Below are positions 1 through 7,854 of a DNA stretch of 64,000 bases, one piece after another; the first letter of the stretch is position 1, and each line of letters starts with the position of its first letter. Source of the stretch: Roseivirga misakiensis (lineage in GTDB: Bacteria; Bacteroidota; Bacteroidia; Cytophagales; Cyclobacteriaceae); the NCBI RefSeq assembly GCF_001747105.1, contig NZ_MDGQ01000005.1, positions 310,001 through 374,000 on the forward strand. Reading direction: 5' to 3'. Under the pieces are notes generated by a model that was not told where the DNA came from, did not search any database, and saw only the letters and a program-made list of their open reading frames with translations. The position numbers were made by a program, and so were the translations under genes.

Positions 1-494
1 ATTTTTGCTGAGGCCTCGTCTATATCGATCGCTACTACGAGGGTTCCATTCAGCTCCTTTTCACTAGGGATTCTAGCTTCACCCCATCGACCAGGGATTA
101 TATTTTCGGTGATGATTTCCAGCGCCTCCATTTTCTCATTGCGATCCTCAATAAGGTGAGCTTTTCCAAAAACGGTAACCGACCTATAGTTAACCGAATG
201 ATGAAAAACTGATCTTGCTAGTACCAAACCATCTAGATGACTGACAGTGAGGCTTGCTAAGTCTTGATCTAATAAAGAGAGCAACATTCTATTCTTATTT
301 GATCCGTGAACCAGAATCTGATTCCCTTTTCTACCATAAGCAGTAGGGATTACAATGGAAGTATTGCCATGGATATAAGGCACGTAGCAGATAAAATGAG
401 AATCAAGAATACCGTTAATCTGTGCTTTATCGTAGGTAGCTCTTTTCGACCCTCGAATGACTTTGTTTAATGGTGTTTTTTCGAATTCTGACAT
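1..494 (-). CDS. PNPOx-like FMN-binding split-barrel protein (3' end cut by window)
   Basis: About 164 codons are readable from the ATG at 494 down to the window edge, and the C-terminus is missing. The residues after the start (VIRGSKRATYD, then HFICYVPYIHG and later PGRWGEAR) resemble the NimA/Pyridox_ox_2 branch of pyridoxamine 5'-phosphate oxidase-like flavoproteins, which are usually about 200 residues long. These bind FMN in a split beta barrel, but the substrate of most members is unknown. The gene is divergent from a MocR-type regulator whose start lies 82 bp away, a classical regulator-target arrangement. The family call is fairly sure; the reaction is not. Confidence 0.8.
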   Translation of the reverse strand, partial: MSEFEKTPLNKVIRGSKRATYDKAQINGILDSHFICYVPYIHGNTSIVIPTAYGRKGNQILVHGSNKNRMLLSLLDQDLASLTVSHLDGLVLARSVFHHSVNYRSVTVFGKAHLIEDRNEKMEALEIITENIIPGRWGEARIPSEKELNGTLVVAIDIDEASAK

Positions 495-530
495 CTTTTG
501 AGTTTTTGTTCAAACGAATATGTCATTAAA

Positions 531-575
531 TTGGTCTATCATAATCATCCAGTTATTAATACTTAGGTAGTCCGG
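531..575. promoter_or_regulatory. Candidate MocR operator in the divergent intergenic region
   Basis: Two 8-bp elements, TTGGTCTA at 531-538 and TAGTCCGG at 568-575, form a weak inverted pair with 5 of 8 positions matching. The second abuts the start codon of the MocR gene. Regulators of this family usually bind paired half-sites in the shared promoter of the divergent target. The match is imperfect and the assignment is inference. Confidence 0.25.
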
Positions 576-576
576 T

Positions 577-2058
577 ATGATTGCATTTAAAAATTTGATT
601 GAGATTAAGCGAGGTGGTGAGCAGGCTGTTTACCTCCAGATTCAGAATGCGCTGATTCATTTAATACAGCAGGGCGTACTGACGAGTCGCCTCAGATTAC
701 CTGGTAGTCGAGATATGGCAGTACAGCTTTCTGTTCACCGAAAGACCGTTGTGGCGGCCTATGACGAATTGATGAGTCAAGGCTGGATTGAGAGTGTGCC
801 GTCGAAAGGCACATTTGTCAGCGGTCAATTGCCTGAAGTTAAACCAGAGGGCCTTGTACAAGAAGCGAGATTCTCAGAAAACGCACCATTTGGATTTGAT
901 AGGATTGAAGCACTCCATAGAATAGAGCCAGCCTTGCCAAGTAGTCTTACATTAGATGAGGGTACTCCAGACGTAAGAATAGCCCCTGTAACTGAAATAT
1001 TTCGACATTATAGGAGTGTTATTTCACGAAAATACAATGCAAAACACTTAAACTATGGGCCGTTTTATGGAGATCTTTCGCTCAGAGAAGTGCTGGTTAA
1101 GCATTTACAAGAAACACGTGGGTTAAGGTGCAGTGTAGATCAGATTCTAATTACTCGCGGCAGTCAAATGGCTATGTATCTCTCCAGTCAATTGTTGCAT
1201 CGGGAAGGTGGTATCTCTATCGTTGGTGAAACCAATTACATCGCTGCCAGCTTAACACTGGAGCATGCCGGTGCACAAGTCATGCAGGTTTCTGTAGACG
1301 ATAAGGGGCTCGTTACACATGAAGTGGAGGCTCTGTGTCAAGAATATATAATACGCTCAGTCTATGTAACCTCACATCACCACCACCCGACTACTGTAAC
1401 CATGAGTGCCGAAAGAAGAATGCACCTTGTGGAATTGTCAAGAGAGTATGGTTTTGCCATTTTGGAAGACGATTATGATTACGACTTCCACTATCAGCGT
1501 GCACCGCTTTTACCCTTGATCAGCATTGCCTCGAATGGGAATGTAGTTTATATGGGGGCACTGTGTAAAATTGTAGCACCAGCTATTCGCATTGGCTATA
1601 TGGTTGCCCCTAAAGATTTCATTGCTTCAGCCGGACATTTGAGGCGTATCATTGATCGGCAAGGCGATGCGATTATGGAAAGGTCAATTGCTCAAATGAT
1701 TCTACAAGGAGACTTGCAAAGGCATAGCAGAAAGGCTTTGAAATTATACCATGCTAGACGAGACCATTTTTGTAATCTTTTATCAGAACACCTTTCTGAT
1801 TATTTATCCTTTAAAATTCCAGAAGGTGGTATGGCGATTTGGGCATTGTTGAGAGGTGATATGGAATGGGGGAAAGTAGCGAAGGATTGTAAAGCAAAGG
1901 GTTTGATGATACCCGATTATAAGAATTACGATCAACTTGGCTTAGGTCATAATGGTCTACGTTTAGGGTTCGCCTCATTAGATTTTGACGAGCAAAAACG
2001 GGTTGTGGAGATTTTAAATGAGGTTTTAGAAGCTTATGAAAAAAGAATTAAAAAATAA
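577..2058 (+). CDS. MocR/PdxR-type regulator (GntR HTH + class I aminotransferase domain)
   Basis: A protein of 493 residues with a GntR-type winged helix at about 15-85 (LPGSRDMAVQLSVHRKTVVA, then GWIESVPSKGTFVS) and a fold-type I aminotransferase domain at about 125-485. The PLP-binding lysine is K331, in the motif GALCKIVAPAIRIGY. The length and layout are normal for MocR regulators, which use PLP as effector or cofactor and often control vitamin B6 or amino-acid genes. The divergent neighbour is a PNPOx-like protein, which points to a PdxR-like role. It probably autoregulates from the 82-bp shared intergenic region. The specific target is inference. Confidence 0.9.
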   Translation: MIAFKNLIEIKRGGEQAVYLQIQNALIHLIQQGVLTSRLRLPGSRDMAVQLSVHRKTVVAAYDELMSQGWIESVPSKGTFVSGQLPEVKPEGLVQEARFSENAPFGFDRIEALHRIEPALPSSLTLDEGTPDVRIAPVTEIFRHYRSVISRKYNAKHLNYGPFYGDLSLREVLVKHLQETRGLRCSVDQILITRGSQMAMYLSSQLLHREGGISIVGETNYIAASLTLEHAGAQVMQVSVDDKGLVTHEVEALCQEYIIRSVYVTSHHHHPTTVTMSAERRMHLVELSREYGFAILEDDYDYDFHYQRAPLLPLISIASNGNVVYMGALCKIVAPAIRIGYMVAPKDFIASAGHLRRIIDRQGDAIMERSIAQMILQGDLQRHSRKALKLYHARRDHFCNLLSEHLSDYLSFKIPEGGMAIWALLRGDMEWGKVAKDCKAKGLMIPDYKNYDQLGLGHNGLRLGFASLDFDEQKRVVEILNEVLEAYEKRIKK

Positions 2059-2069
2059 TTGTCTCCTTT

Positions 2070-2095
2070 TGTCCCTTAATTAATAAGCGCCCGTC
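2070..2095 (+). promoter_or_regulatory. Candidate ECF42-type promoter upstream of the YCII gene
   Basis: TGTCCC at 2070-2075 is followed after 16 nt by CGTC at 2092-2095. ECF42-group sigma factors are reported to recognise TGTC-containing -35 and CGA/TC -10 elements in front of DGPF/YCII genes, and this promoter precedes a YCII gene that is next to an ECF42-like sigma gene. The start codon lies about 57 nt downstream. The motif was recalled and matched by eye. Confidence 0.4.
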
Positions 2096-2151
2096 TTTTT
2101 TACGAATCGCGATTTTTTAAACTATATTTTGAATCATAATTTTTTAAGACA

Positions 2152-2496
2152 ATGCAAAAGTATTTATATCTATTTAGAGGAGGTGACGCGAGAATGGCTA
2201 CGATGTCTCCAGAAGAAGTTCAAGCTCATATGGCCGAGTGGGGCGTTTGGATGCAGGGACTTGCCGAAAAGGGTCAATTAATTGATGGCTTGCCGCTGAG
2301 AGCTGAAGGAAAACAAGTTTCGAAAGGTGGTAAAGTTGTAACTGATGGACCATTTGCAGAAGGTGCTGAGATTGTAGGCGGTTATTTAATGGTGAATGCC
2401 ACCTCTTTGGATGAAGCAACTGAGCTTTCGAAAGGATGTCCGATTCTAGATGCGGACGATGGCCATATTGAAATTAGAGAGATTTCAGATATGTGA
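2152..2496 (+). CDS. YCII-related (DGPF) domain protein
   Basis: A small protein of 114 residues made almost entirely of a YCII/DGPF domain. The signature DGPFAEGAEIVGGYLMV is at about 65-82 and is preceded by a beta strand starting MQKYLYLF. Members form dimeric ferredoxin-like barrels. Their enzymatic role is mostly unknown, but they are the hallmark partner of ECF42 sigma factors, and such a sigma gene lies 94 bp downstream on the same strand. A hairpin terminator separates the two genes, so the YCII gene may be transcribed separately from a promoter read by that sigma factor. Confidence 0.88.
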   Translation: MQKYLYLFRGGDARMATMSPEEVQAHMAEWGVWMQGLAEKGQLIDGLPLRAEGKQVSKGGKVVTDGPFAEGAEIVGGYLMVNATSLDEATELSKGCPILDADDGHIEIREISDM

Positions 2497-2501
2497 TCTT
2501 T

Positions 2502-2539
2502 AATGCACTTGGGAGTGAAAATTCTCAAGTGCATTTTTT
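2502..2539 (+). terminator. Rho-independent terminator after the YCII gene
   Basis: Perfect 10-bp arms AATGCACTTG (2502-2511) and CAAGTGCATT (2525-2534) enclose a 13-nt loop, and a T run continues to 2539. It sits 6 nt after the YCII stop codon and before the sigma gene. It could make the sigma gene a read-through product of a high-output YCII transcript. Confidence 0.8.
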
Positions 2540-2590
2540 CTTGCTGGTTTTTTTAAATTGAGACACAGTCTTCCAAGACTTTTATTTTTT

Positions 2591-3844
2591 ATGTCTAGCC
2601 CAGTAGTCAATAATACACTTGATCATCTTTTTCGTCACGAATACGGAAAACTAGTTTCGTTATTCACAAATAGATATTCCCCTCACCTCATCGATAAGAT
2701 TGAAGATGCTGTTCAGGAAGCCTTGTACAAAGCTGCTAAAATATGGTCTTACCAGCCCATGCCAGAGAACCCTTCGGCCTGGATTTATAGAGTGGCAAAT
2801 AATCAACTGATAGATTTTCTAAGGAAGGATAAAAAGAAGGCGGATTGGGACGATCATGCCACGTCTGAATTAGACAAAGATGCCCAGTCTTTGGAGCTGC
2901 CAGAGGAAAGTACTTTGGTGGATGACCAGTTAAGAATGATTTTCGCCTGTTGTCATCCGGCCATGAAGCCAAGCGAGCAACTGATGTTAAGCTTGAAGCT
3001 TTTGTGCGGTTTATCAATCAAAGAGATCGCGCGTGCTTTACTCAAAAAAGATGAGGCAGCTAAAAAGGCCATCACACGGGCTAAGAAAAAATTCAAGGAA
3101 GAAGTAGGCGAATTAGTTGTCCCGAAAGGTGATGAGATAAAATCGCGCCTTGCTGAAGTACTTCAAGTCATCTACTTGCTTTTTAATGAAGGATACAAGG
3201 CTACCGAGGGAGAAAAACTAATCAAACAAGATCTATGTGAAGAGGCCATTCGGTTGGCTTTTTTACTGACCAACGAACCGAGTTGCGACAAAGGCGAACT
3301 GCAATCACTTATTGCCATGATGTTGTTTAAAGCGGCAAGATTTCCCGCTAGAATGGATGAAAATGGGAATCTGTTGACGCTCGAGCATCAAAATCGTAGC
3401 CTCTACGATGAAGAGTATATCAAATGGGGCTGGAAATTTCTAAAAGAGTCATCTCTCCATGAAGGATCTTCGGTTTACCAGTTAGAAGCCGCAATTTCCG
3501 CTTATTATACAACTGCCAAGAATTATGAAGCAACCAACTGGAAAGTTATCCTTGGTTTGTATGATTCCTTGGTTAAGCTAAAGCCTGCACCAGTAGTACA
3601 AATGAGTAGGGTAGTGGTGTTGAGTAAAGTCGAAGGACCGGCAAAAGCGCTGAAAGTAATGGAATCCATAGAGCCTCAAATAAAAGGAAATCAATCATTT
3701 AATGCCTTAAAAGCCGATCTCTATGCGGCCACAGATGATTGGTCTAAAGCACGACTTTACGTTCAAAAAGCCATTTCAGAATCACTGAATATAGCCGAGA
3801 GACGTTTCCTTGAAAAGAAACTTCAATCTTGGATTGGTAAGTAA
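2591..3844 (+). CDS. ECF sigma factor, ECF42/DUF6596 type
   Basis: A protein of 417 residues. It opens with sigma region 2 (VEDAVQEALYKAAKIWSY, then NPSAWIYRVANNQLIDFLRK), followed by region 4 (LKLLCGLSIKEIARALLKKDEAAKKAITRAKKK). A helical C-terminal extension of about 200 residues (LLFNEGYKATEG, then LEAAISAYYTTAKNYEATNW) matches the DUF6596/TPR-like tail of ECF42 sigma factors. The tail is thought to replace the anti-sigma factor in this group, and none is seen here. I use the ATG at 2591; an upstream TTG at 2558 would add 11 residues but falls just behind the terminator and has no SD. The YCII gene upstream supports the group assignment. Confidence 0.87.
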   Translation: MSSPVVNNTLDHLFRHEYGKLVSLFTNRYSPHLIDKIEDAVQEALYKAAKIWSYQPMPENPSAWIYRVANNQLIDFLRKDKKKADWDDHATSELDKDAQSLELPEESTLVDDQLRMIFACCHPAMKPSEQLMLSLKLLCGLSIKEIARALLKKDEAAKKAITRAKKKFKEEVGELVVPKGDEIKSRLAEVLQVIYLLFNEGYKATEGEKLIKQDLCEEAIRLAFLLTNEPSCDKGELQSLIAMMLFKAARFPARMDENGNLLTLEHQNRSLYDEEYIKWGWKFLKESSLHEGSSVYQLEAAISAYYTTAKNYEATNWKVILGLYDSLVKLKPAPVVQMSRVVVLSKVEGPAKALKVMESIEPQIKGNQSFNALKADLYAATDDWSKARLYVQKAISESLNIAERRFLEKKLQSWIGK

Positions 3845-3884
3845 CACCCCTATCTTTTTGACTAAGAATTTTATTAATTGCAAT

Positions 3885-4307
3885 ATGCTTAAAACAGTAT
3901 TGCGCTTCGGTTTAATAATTGTTGCCTTACTCGTACTTTTTCAACTTAGTAATGTATCGCTATTCATTCCAAGCATACCTGCCGATGTAGTGATCAGTAT
4001 TGCAGCAGTTATTCTAATAGCATTGGGGATTTACCTCGGAGGCAATATGAAGAAAGACAAAGTGGTGGAAGTAGTTCCACCGCAGGAGGTCGATACGCAA
4101 AAAATCAGCGCCTTAGGAATTAGTACTCGAGAAATGGAGGTCTTAGAACTTATTGCCAAAGGAATGTCTAATCAAGAAATTGCCGAACGACTTTTTGTGT
4201 CAGAAAGTACCATTAAGACACACGTTTCGAGCCTTTTTGTAAAACTAGATGTCAAGCGAAGAACCCAGGCGGTTACCAGAGCTAAAGAGTGGCGTGTGAT
4301 CACTTAA
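3885..4307 (+). CDS. LuxR-type HTH protein with N-terminal membrane segments
   Basis: A protein of 140 residues from the ATG at 3885. Longer starts would run back into the sigma gene. Two hydrophobic segments lie within the first 50 residues (IIVALLVLFQLSNV and VVISIAAVILIALGIYLGG), followed by a charged linker. A complete LuxR/GerE helix-turn-helix then covers about 75-138 (ISTREMEVLELIAKGMSNQEI, then STIKTHVSSLFVKL). There is no receiver domain, so it would be a membrane-tethered DNA-binding protein. It begins 40 bp after the sigma gene and precedes a DUF4199 gene, a pairing common in Bacteroidota. The signal is unknown. Confidence 0.85.
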   Translation: MLKTVLRFGLIIVALLVLFQLSNVSLFIPSIPADVVISIAAVILIALGIYLGGNMKKDKVVEVVPPQEVDTQKISALGISTREMEVLELIAKGMSNQEIAERLFVSESTIKTHVSSLFVKLDVKRRTQAVTRAKEWRVIT

Positions 4308-4406
4308 TAGTCTCCTACTTTAGTACGATTCACGAGATTGGTACTTAAGTATGAGCGGAAAAATGTTGTAGCTGGGTTGATTTGAGCAAACAAAACAACA
4401 AATGAC

Positions 4407-4910
4407 ATGAAAAGAATACTTAAAATTTATTCCCCTTACATCTTTGGAATTCTAATGGGTGTGCCGATCATTTTTGGCCTTATTTATGGCTATGGACCGG
4501 AGACCTTTGATGCAGGAGAGGTTATAGGATACTCCTCTATGATTGTGGCGATGGCGCTTATTTTTGTCGCGGTAAAAAATCATAGAGATAAGGTTAATAA
4601 GGGATCAATTAGTTTTGGAGAGGCCATGCGAATCGGGTTGTCCTTATCTGGAATTGGTGGCCTGGCATGGGGCTTGTATAATTTCATTTTCGTTACTTGG
4701 ATAATGCCAGATTTCAATGAGCAATACTTAGCGCATCAAGAAGGATTAGAAATTGGAACGTCAGCTTTTCAAGAGAAATTCGACGCATTAATGAATAGCA
4801 GTGAAAGCTTTATGTATACGCCTTTAGGAGGAACTATTTTAATGTTTGTCACTGTATTTTTGATTGGTACTGTAATAAGTATAATTAGTGGTTTAGTACT
4901 AAAGTCGTAA
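4407..4910 (+). CDS. DUF4199 family membrane protein
   Basis: A protein of 167 residues with four predicted membrane helices: about 8-28, 38-56, 70-90 and 140-163. The layout and the stretch GSISFGEAMRIGLSLSGIGGL are typical of DUF4199, a Bacteroidota inner-membrane family of unknown function. A long loop at about 97-135 lies between helices three and four. It follows the LuxR-HTH gene by 99 bp and precedes a DUF1684 gene by 28 bp, so it may share a transcript with the latter. Confidence 0.8.
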   Translation: MKRILKIYSPYIFGILMGVPIIFGLIYGYGPETFDAGEVIGYSSMIVAMALIFVAVKNHRDKVNKGSISFGEAMRIGLSLSGIGGLAWGLYNFIFVTWIMPDFNEQYLAHQEGLEIGTSAFQEKFDALMNSSESFMYTPLGGTILMFVTVFLIGTVISIISGLVLKS

Positions 4911-4938
4911 ACCGACTCATAGTACTCAAAAATTTAAG

Positions 4939-5547
4939 ATGTTTAAGAAAGGCCTTTTTATAGCGACTTATTTAGTGACTATCCTGAGCGTGGCGATAGC
5001 TCAGGATAAGACTTTTTTCGAAGAGATTGCTGAATATAGAAAGTCACAGAATGAGGATTTTCTAGATCCACAAAAGTCGCCTTTAAACGCGGATCAAATT
5101 GAGAAATTTAAAGGCCATACTTTTTTTAAGCCAGACTCGATTTATCGGGTAAAAGCTAGATTTGAGAAAACACCAGATTCAAAACCTTTTCTTTTAGGGA
5201 CTAGTAAAGGAACCAACAGACTCTATAAACGCTTAGGTATTCTTCACTTTGAATTAAAGGGCCAATCACTGACCATAGAGGCTTATTTGCAGGTGCAAAG
5301 CTTTGCGCTCAGAACAAAGAAAGTCTATGTTTTCCTCCCGATTATGGATAAAACCACCGGAGAGAGTACCTATAGCGCAGGAAGGTATCTCCACTATGAG
5401 GGCATTCCAGAAGGGGATGAATGGATCGTTGATTTTAATAAGCTTTACAATCCAAGTTGTGCTTATAGCGATAGATTTGAATGCCCCAAAGTCCCTGAAC
5501 CAAATCACCTACCCATTGCGATAGAAGCAGGAATTAAGGGGTGGTAA
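4939..5547 (+). CDS. Exported DUF1684 family protein
   Basis: A protein of 202 residues with a signal peptide at about 1-21 (hydrophobic ATYLVTILSVAIAQ). The body matches DUF1684: EYRKSQNEDFL near the N-terminus, then SPL, a long beta-rich middle, and a C-terminal block RYLHYEGIPEG, DFNKLYNPSCAYSDRFECP and PIAIEAGIKGW. The family is widespread and of unknown function, and has a conserved Asn-Pro-x-Cys region that could be a binding site. It is probably periplasmic. It comes right after the DUF4199 gene on the same strand. Confidence 0.85.
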   Translation: MFKKGLFIATYLVTILSVAIAQDKTFFEEIAEYRKSQNEDFLDPQKSPLNADQIEKFKGHTFFKPDSIYRVKARFEKTPDSKPFLLGTSKGTNRLYKRLGILHFELKGQSLTIEAYLQVQSFALRTKKVYVFLPIMDKTTGESTYSAGRYLHYEGIPEGDEWIVDFNKLYNPSCAYSDRFECPKVPEPNHLPIAIEAGIKGW

Positions 5548-5576
5548 CCTGAGCTTTTGATTATTTTTTGAAATTA

Positions 5577-5600
5577 AACTTTCAATAATTTTTGAAAGTT
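5577..5600. promoter_or_regulatory. GbsR operator site 1 (9-6-9 palindrome)
   Basis: Perfect inverted repeat AACTTTCAA (5577-5585), 6-nt spacer, TTGAAAGTT (5592-5600). Its right arm overlaps the -33 element of the regulator's own promoter. The same left arm with the same spacing recurs at 6144-6167, in front of the next gene. That recurrence is the main reason for calling it the binding site of the GbsR-type protein encoded at 5625. Confidence 0.7.
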
Positions 5601-5620
5601 AGAAAAGTATGCTACATTTG
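5591..5620 (+). promoter_or_regulatory. Bacteroidota-type promoter of the GbsR gene
   Basis: TTTG at 5591-5594 and TACATTTG at 5613-5620 fit the TTTG / TAnnTTTG consensus, with 18 nt between the elements. The start codon begins only 4 nt after the -7 element, so the transcript would be leaderless or nearly so. The operator covers the -33 element, consistent with autorepression. Confidence 0.65.
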
Positions 5621-5624
5621 ATCC

Positions 5625-6128
5625 ATGCATTACGAAGAAGGCAAGGCGAAATTCATTCAATCTTGGGGTACACTGGGTTCTGCTTGGGGTATTAACAAGG
5701 CGATGGGACAAATACACGCTTTGTTGTTGATTTCAGAAGATTCTCTTTCTACGGAGGAAATTATGGAAGAATTGAAGATATCAAGGGGTAATGCGAACAT
5801 GAATATCAGAGGCTTGATTGATTGGGGCATTGTTACGAAGGTGTACAAACCTGGTGAACGTAAAGAGTATTTTACGGCAGGAAAGGATATTTTGGAACTA
5901 GCAAGACAAGTATCACGAGAGAGGCGCAGAAGAGAAATAGAACCAGTAATGCGCGTTTTGAATGAGATACAGGGAGTTAATGAGGGAGATGAGCGTGACA
6001 TTGAACACTTTAAAACTGTTACGAAGGATCTTGGCGAGTTCACCAAGCAAGTAGACGGTGCACTTGATAAGTTTAGTAGGTCAGATAAGAACTGGTTCTT
6101 TCAGGTGCTTATGAAAATGATGAGGTAA
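5625..6128 (+). CDS. GbsR/MarR family transcriptional regulator
   Basis: A protein of 167 residues with the GbsR-family signature: an N-terminal FIQSWGTLGSAWGINKAMGQIHALLL, then a winged helix (STEEIMEELKISRGNANMNI, GIVTKVYKPGERKEYF) at about 45-95 and a helical C-terminal dimerisation region. GbsR proteins are MarR-like repressors of osmoprotectant and other membrane genes. The palindrome at 5577-5600 covers its own promoter, and a second copy lies before the gene at 6176. It therefore probably represses itself and the four genes that follow. No osmolyte gene is present, so the regulated function is open. Confidence 0.87.
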   Translation: MHYEEGKAKFIQSWGTLGSAWGINKAMGQIHALLLISEDSLSTEEIMEELKISRGNANMNIRGLIDWGIVTKVYKPGERKEYFTAGKDILELARQVSRERRRREIEPVMRVLNEIQGVNEGDERDIEHFKTVTKDLGEFTKQVDGALDKFSRSDKNWFFQVLMKMMR

Positions 6129-6143
6129 AAAAATTTGCCTTAG

Positions 6144-6167
6144 AACTTTCAAAAAATATTGAAAATA
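6144..6167. promoter_or_regulatory. GbsR operator site 2
   Basis: AACTTTCAA (6144-6152), 6-nt spacer, TTGAAAATA (6159-6167). The left arm is identical to site 1 and the right arm agrees at 7 of 9 positions. It lies in the 47-bp gap between the regulator gene and the first target gene, 8 bp before its ATG. I see no clear TAnnTTTG element here, so it may tune read-through from site 1 or cover a non-standard promoter. Confidence 0.55.
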
Positions 6168-6175
6168 AGAAAACT

Positions 6176-6577
6176 ATGAAAAACACTGAAGCATATTTTA
6201 CTTGGCATTACATAGTCTTAACCTTGATCATACTGATCCTCATCAATGCACTATGGATAGGAGATTTTGCATGGTTATTCGCCACGATCCCATTTCTCAT
6301 TTCTATCGGGATTATTCAATTGATAACGGCAATAGACTATTCACTTAAAGATTTACCATCACGGTTTTCACACGATTGGCGGAGTTATTGGATTATGAAC
6401 GTGGTTTATTTTTCGGTAATGATCATCATTTTTCGAGCATCGGAGGACAAAGACTTACTACAGATTTGGTTGCTGGTCATTCCTTGGCTCATCGCTGGAT
6501 ATCAATTCGCTCTGGTCAAAAGAATTTACAAATGGAGAGTGTCAAACGCTGACACTCCCAATATTGATCAACTCTAA
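6176..6577 (+). CDS. Small membrane protein of unknown family (GbsR operon)
   Basis: A protein of 133 residues with four predicted membrane helices at about 10-25, 30-52, 72-88 and 95-113. A short hydrophilic stretch (DLPSRFSHDWRSY) lies between helices two and three, and the tail is charged (KRIYKWR). I do not recognise the family. The second GbsR operator lies directly upstream, and a second small membrane gene follows after 11 bp. That makes it the first gene of the probable GbsR-controlled operon. Confidence 0.7.
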   Translation: MKNTEAYFTWHYIVLTLIILILINALWIGDFAWLFATIPFLISIGIIQLITAIDYSLKDLPSRFSHDWRSYWIMNVVYFSVMIIIFRASEDKDLLQIWLLVIPWLIAGYQFALVKRIYKWRVSNADTPNIDQL

Positions 6578-6588
6578 ACCCTAATATT

Positions 6589-6945
6589 ATGAATTATACT
6601 GTTTTAGCTTACACCGCTTATTTAATGCTCACTATTGGACTTACAATGTGGGTCGCACACACGCTTTTTAAAAATGGGCAAGTATTTCTTGTCGAGATTT
6701 TTGGAGGCCAGGAAGAATTGGCATCGAGTGTCAATAGGTTATTAGTTGTTGGATTCTACTTGATAAATATCGGTTACGCTGTCTACACACTCGAAAGTAT
6801 GGGTGCTGTTGCGAATACTGTTCAAGTCTTTAAAGAACTGAGTAGAAGTGTCGGGTCTATAATCCTTATCCTTGGAGGTATGCATTTTCTTAATCTCTTC
6901 ATATTCTTTGAGTTAAGAAAACGCGCTAAAAATCGTTTGGCCTAA
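6589..6945 (+). CDS. Small membrane protein of unknown family (GbsR operon)
   Basis: A protein of 118 residues with three predicted membrane helices at about 5-25, 48-68 and 88-108, and a basic C-terminal tail (RKRAKNRLA). The middle stretch (VEIFGGQEELASSVNRLLVVGFYLINIGYA) is soluble and then hydrophobic. I do not recognise the family. It lies 11 bp after the previous membrane gene. A GC-rich hairpin follows its stop before the DCC gene, which may reduce downstream expression. Confidence 0.68.
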   Translation: MNYTVLAYTAYLMLTIGLTMWVAHTLFKNGQVFLVEIFGGQEELASSVNRLLVVGFYLINIGYAVYTLESMGAVANTVQVFKELSRSVGSIILILGGMHFLNLFIFFELRKRAKNRLA

Positions 6946-6954
6946 GTCATTGAT

Positions 6955-6979
6955 CCCCGGCGGATTCAAATAGCCGGGG
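6955..6979 (+). terminator. Intra-operon hairpin, possible weak terminator
   Basis: A perfect 7-bp GC stem, CCCCGGC (6955-6961) and GCCGGGG (6973-6979), with an 11-nt loop is followed by TGATTTTAAATTT. The T run is interrupted, so termination would be partial. It lies between two genes of the same operon, 21 bp before the next start. It may act as an mRNA processing or stability element instead. Confidence 0.45.
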
Positions 6980-6999
6980 TGATTTTAAATTTCATTAAC

Positions 7000-7854
7000 A
7001 TGGAGATTTTAAAAGATAAATGGATCATCTACGATGGGAATTGTGGGTTATGTCTTAGATCCAAGCGACTACTCGTTTCAATGGGGTGGTTTCCTGAAAA
7101 AAAGTTTCTCGATTATCATCACTTAAAAGACGACTTGAAGAGAATCATAAATAGTGCAAGGTTCAGATATGAAATGGCTCTAGTTGATGAGAAGACCAGA
7201 GAAACTAAGTATGGTTTGGAGGGGATTATTAGTGTCTTTGCTGAAAAGACGCCTGCTTTAGCAAAGCTTAAAACCACAGGAAAACTGTTTAAGGTTTTGG
7301 AATCCCTTTATCATACAATTTCATACAACCGATACTTCCTTTTTCCTGATAGCAGCGTTATAAAATGTGCTTGTGAGCCTCCTTTTAAAGCTGAAACATA
7401 CCGAAGTTGGCTCATTTTAAGCATAGTTTTTTCCTCCATTATCAGTTACTTATTTGGGTGGTCAGTCGCACCGATTTTTGAAGGAGAATCTATGGATTTT
7501 GCCTTAAAGACTCTCTTTTTAGTAGGCATTGGTTGGGTTATTCAATTAGGGTTAACCCTAGTCATGCTGGATCGACAAACATATCTAGATTATAGTCGAC
7601 ATCTATGTTTAATTATGGTAGTCGGGGTTATGGTGTTAATTCCATCAATTATTATTTCACTCTTCCTTCATATTGAGGCTGTAAAATGGATGCCGTTGAT
7701 GAGTATAGCGATAAGTAGTGCAGTAATGCTACGCATGCACACTCGCAGAGTTAGAGTAATGAGGTTAACCCAATGGTGGACTTTTAGCTGGTTTCTTGTG
7801 CTCCAAATTTCGGCGACTCTACTTATTTACTTATTTCAATTTAGGTTCAAATGA
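7000..7854 (+). CDS. DCC-family thiol-disulfide oxidoreductase-like protein (DUF393) with membrane tail
   Basis: A protein of 284 residues from the ATG at 7000. A GTG at 6979 is in frame but lies in the stem of the preceding hairpin. The N-terminus carries the DUF393/DCC signature YDGNCGLC with cysteines C15 and C18, and the domain runs to about 125. The second half has four or five hydrophobic helices (about 140-155, 168-190, 205-225, 235-250, 262-280), making it longer than stand-alone DCC proteins of about 130 residues. The redox role of DCC proteins is inferred from the CxxC motif. Its end overlaps the next start by 4 bp. Confidence 0.83.
   Translation: MEILKDKWIIYDGNCGLCLRSKRLLVSMGWFPEKKFLDYHHLKDDLKRIINSARFRYEMALVDEKTRETKYGLEGIISVFAEKTPALAKLKTTGKLFKVLESLYHTISYNRYFLFPDSSVIKCACEPPFKAETYRSWLILSIVFSSIISYLFGWSVAPIFEGESMDFALKTLFLVGIGWVIQLGLTLVMLDRQTYLDYSRHLCLIMVVGVMVLIPSIIISLFLHIEAVKWMPLMSIAISSAVMLRMHTRRVRVMRLTQWWTFSWFLVLQISATLLIYLFQFRFK

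Noticed and set aside
2558-2590. Upstream TTG start for the sigma factor
   Set aside because: It lies just behind the terminator, lacks an SD, and the sigma region 2 similarity begins after the ATG at 2591.
3810-3884. Upstream start of the LuxR-HTH gene inside the sigma gene
   Set aside because: It would overlap the sigma gene by 35 bp and add residues that are a frame shadow; the ATG at 3885 gives a sensible membrane helix.
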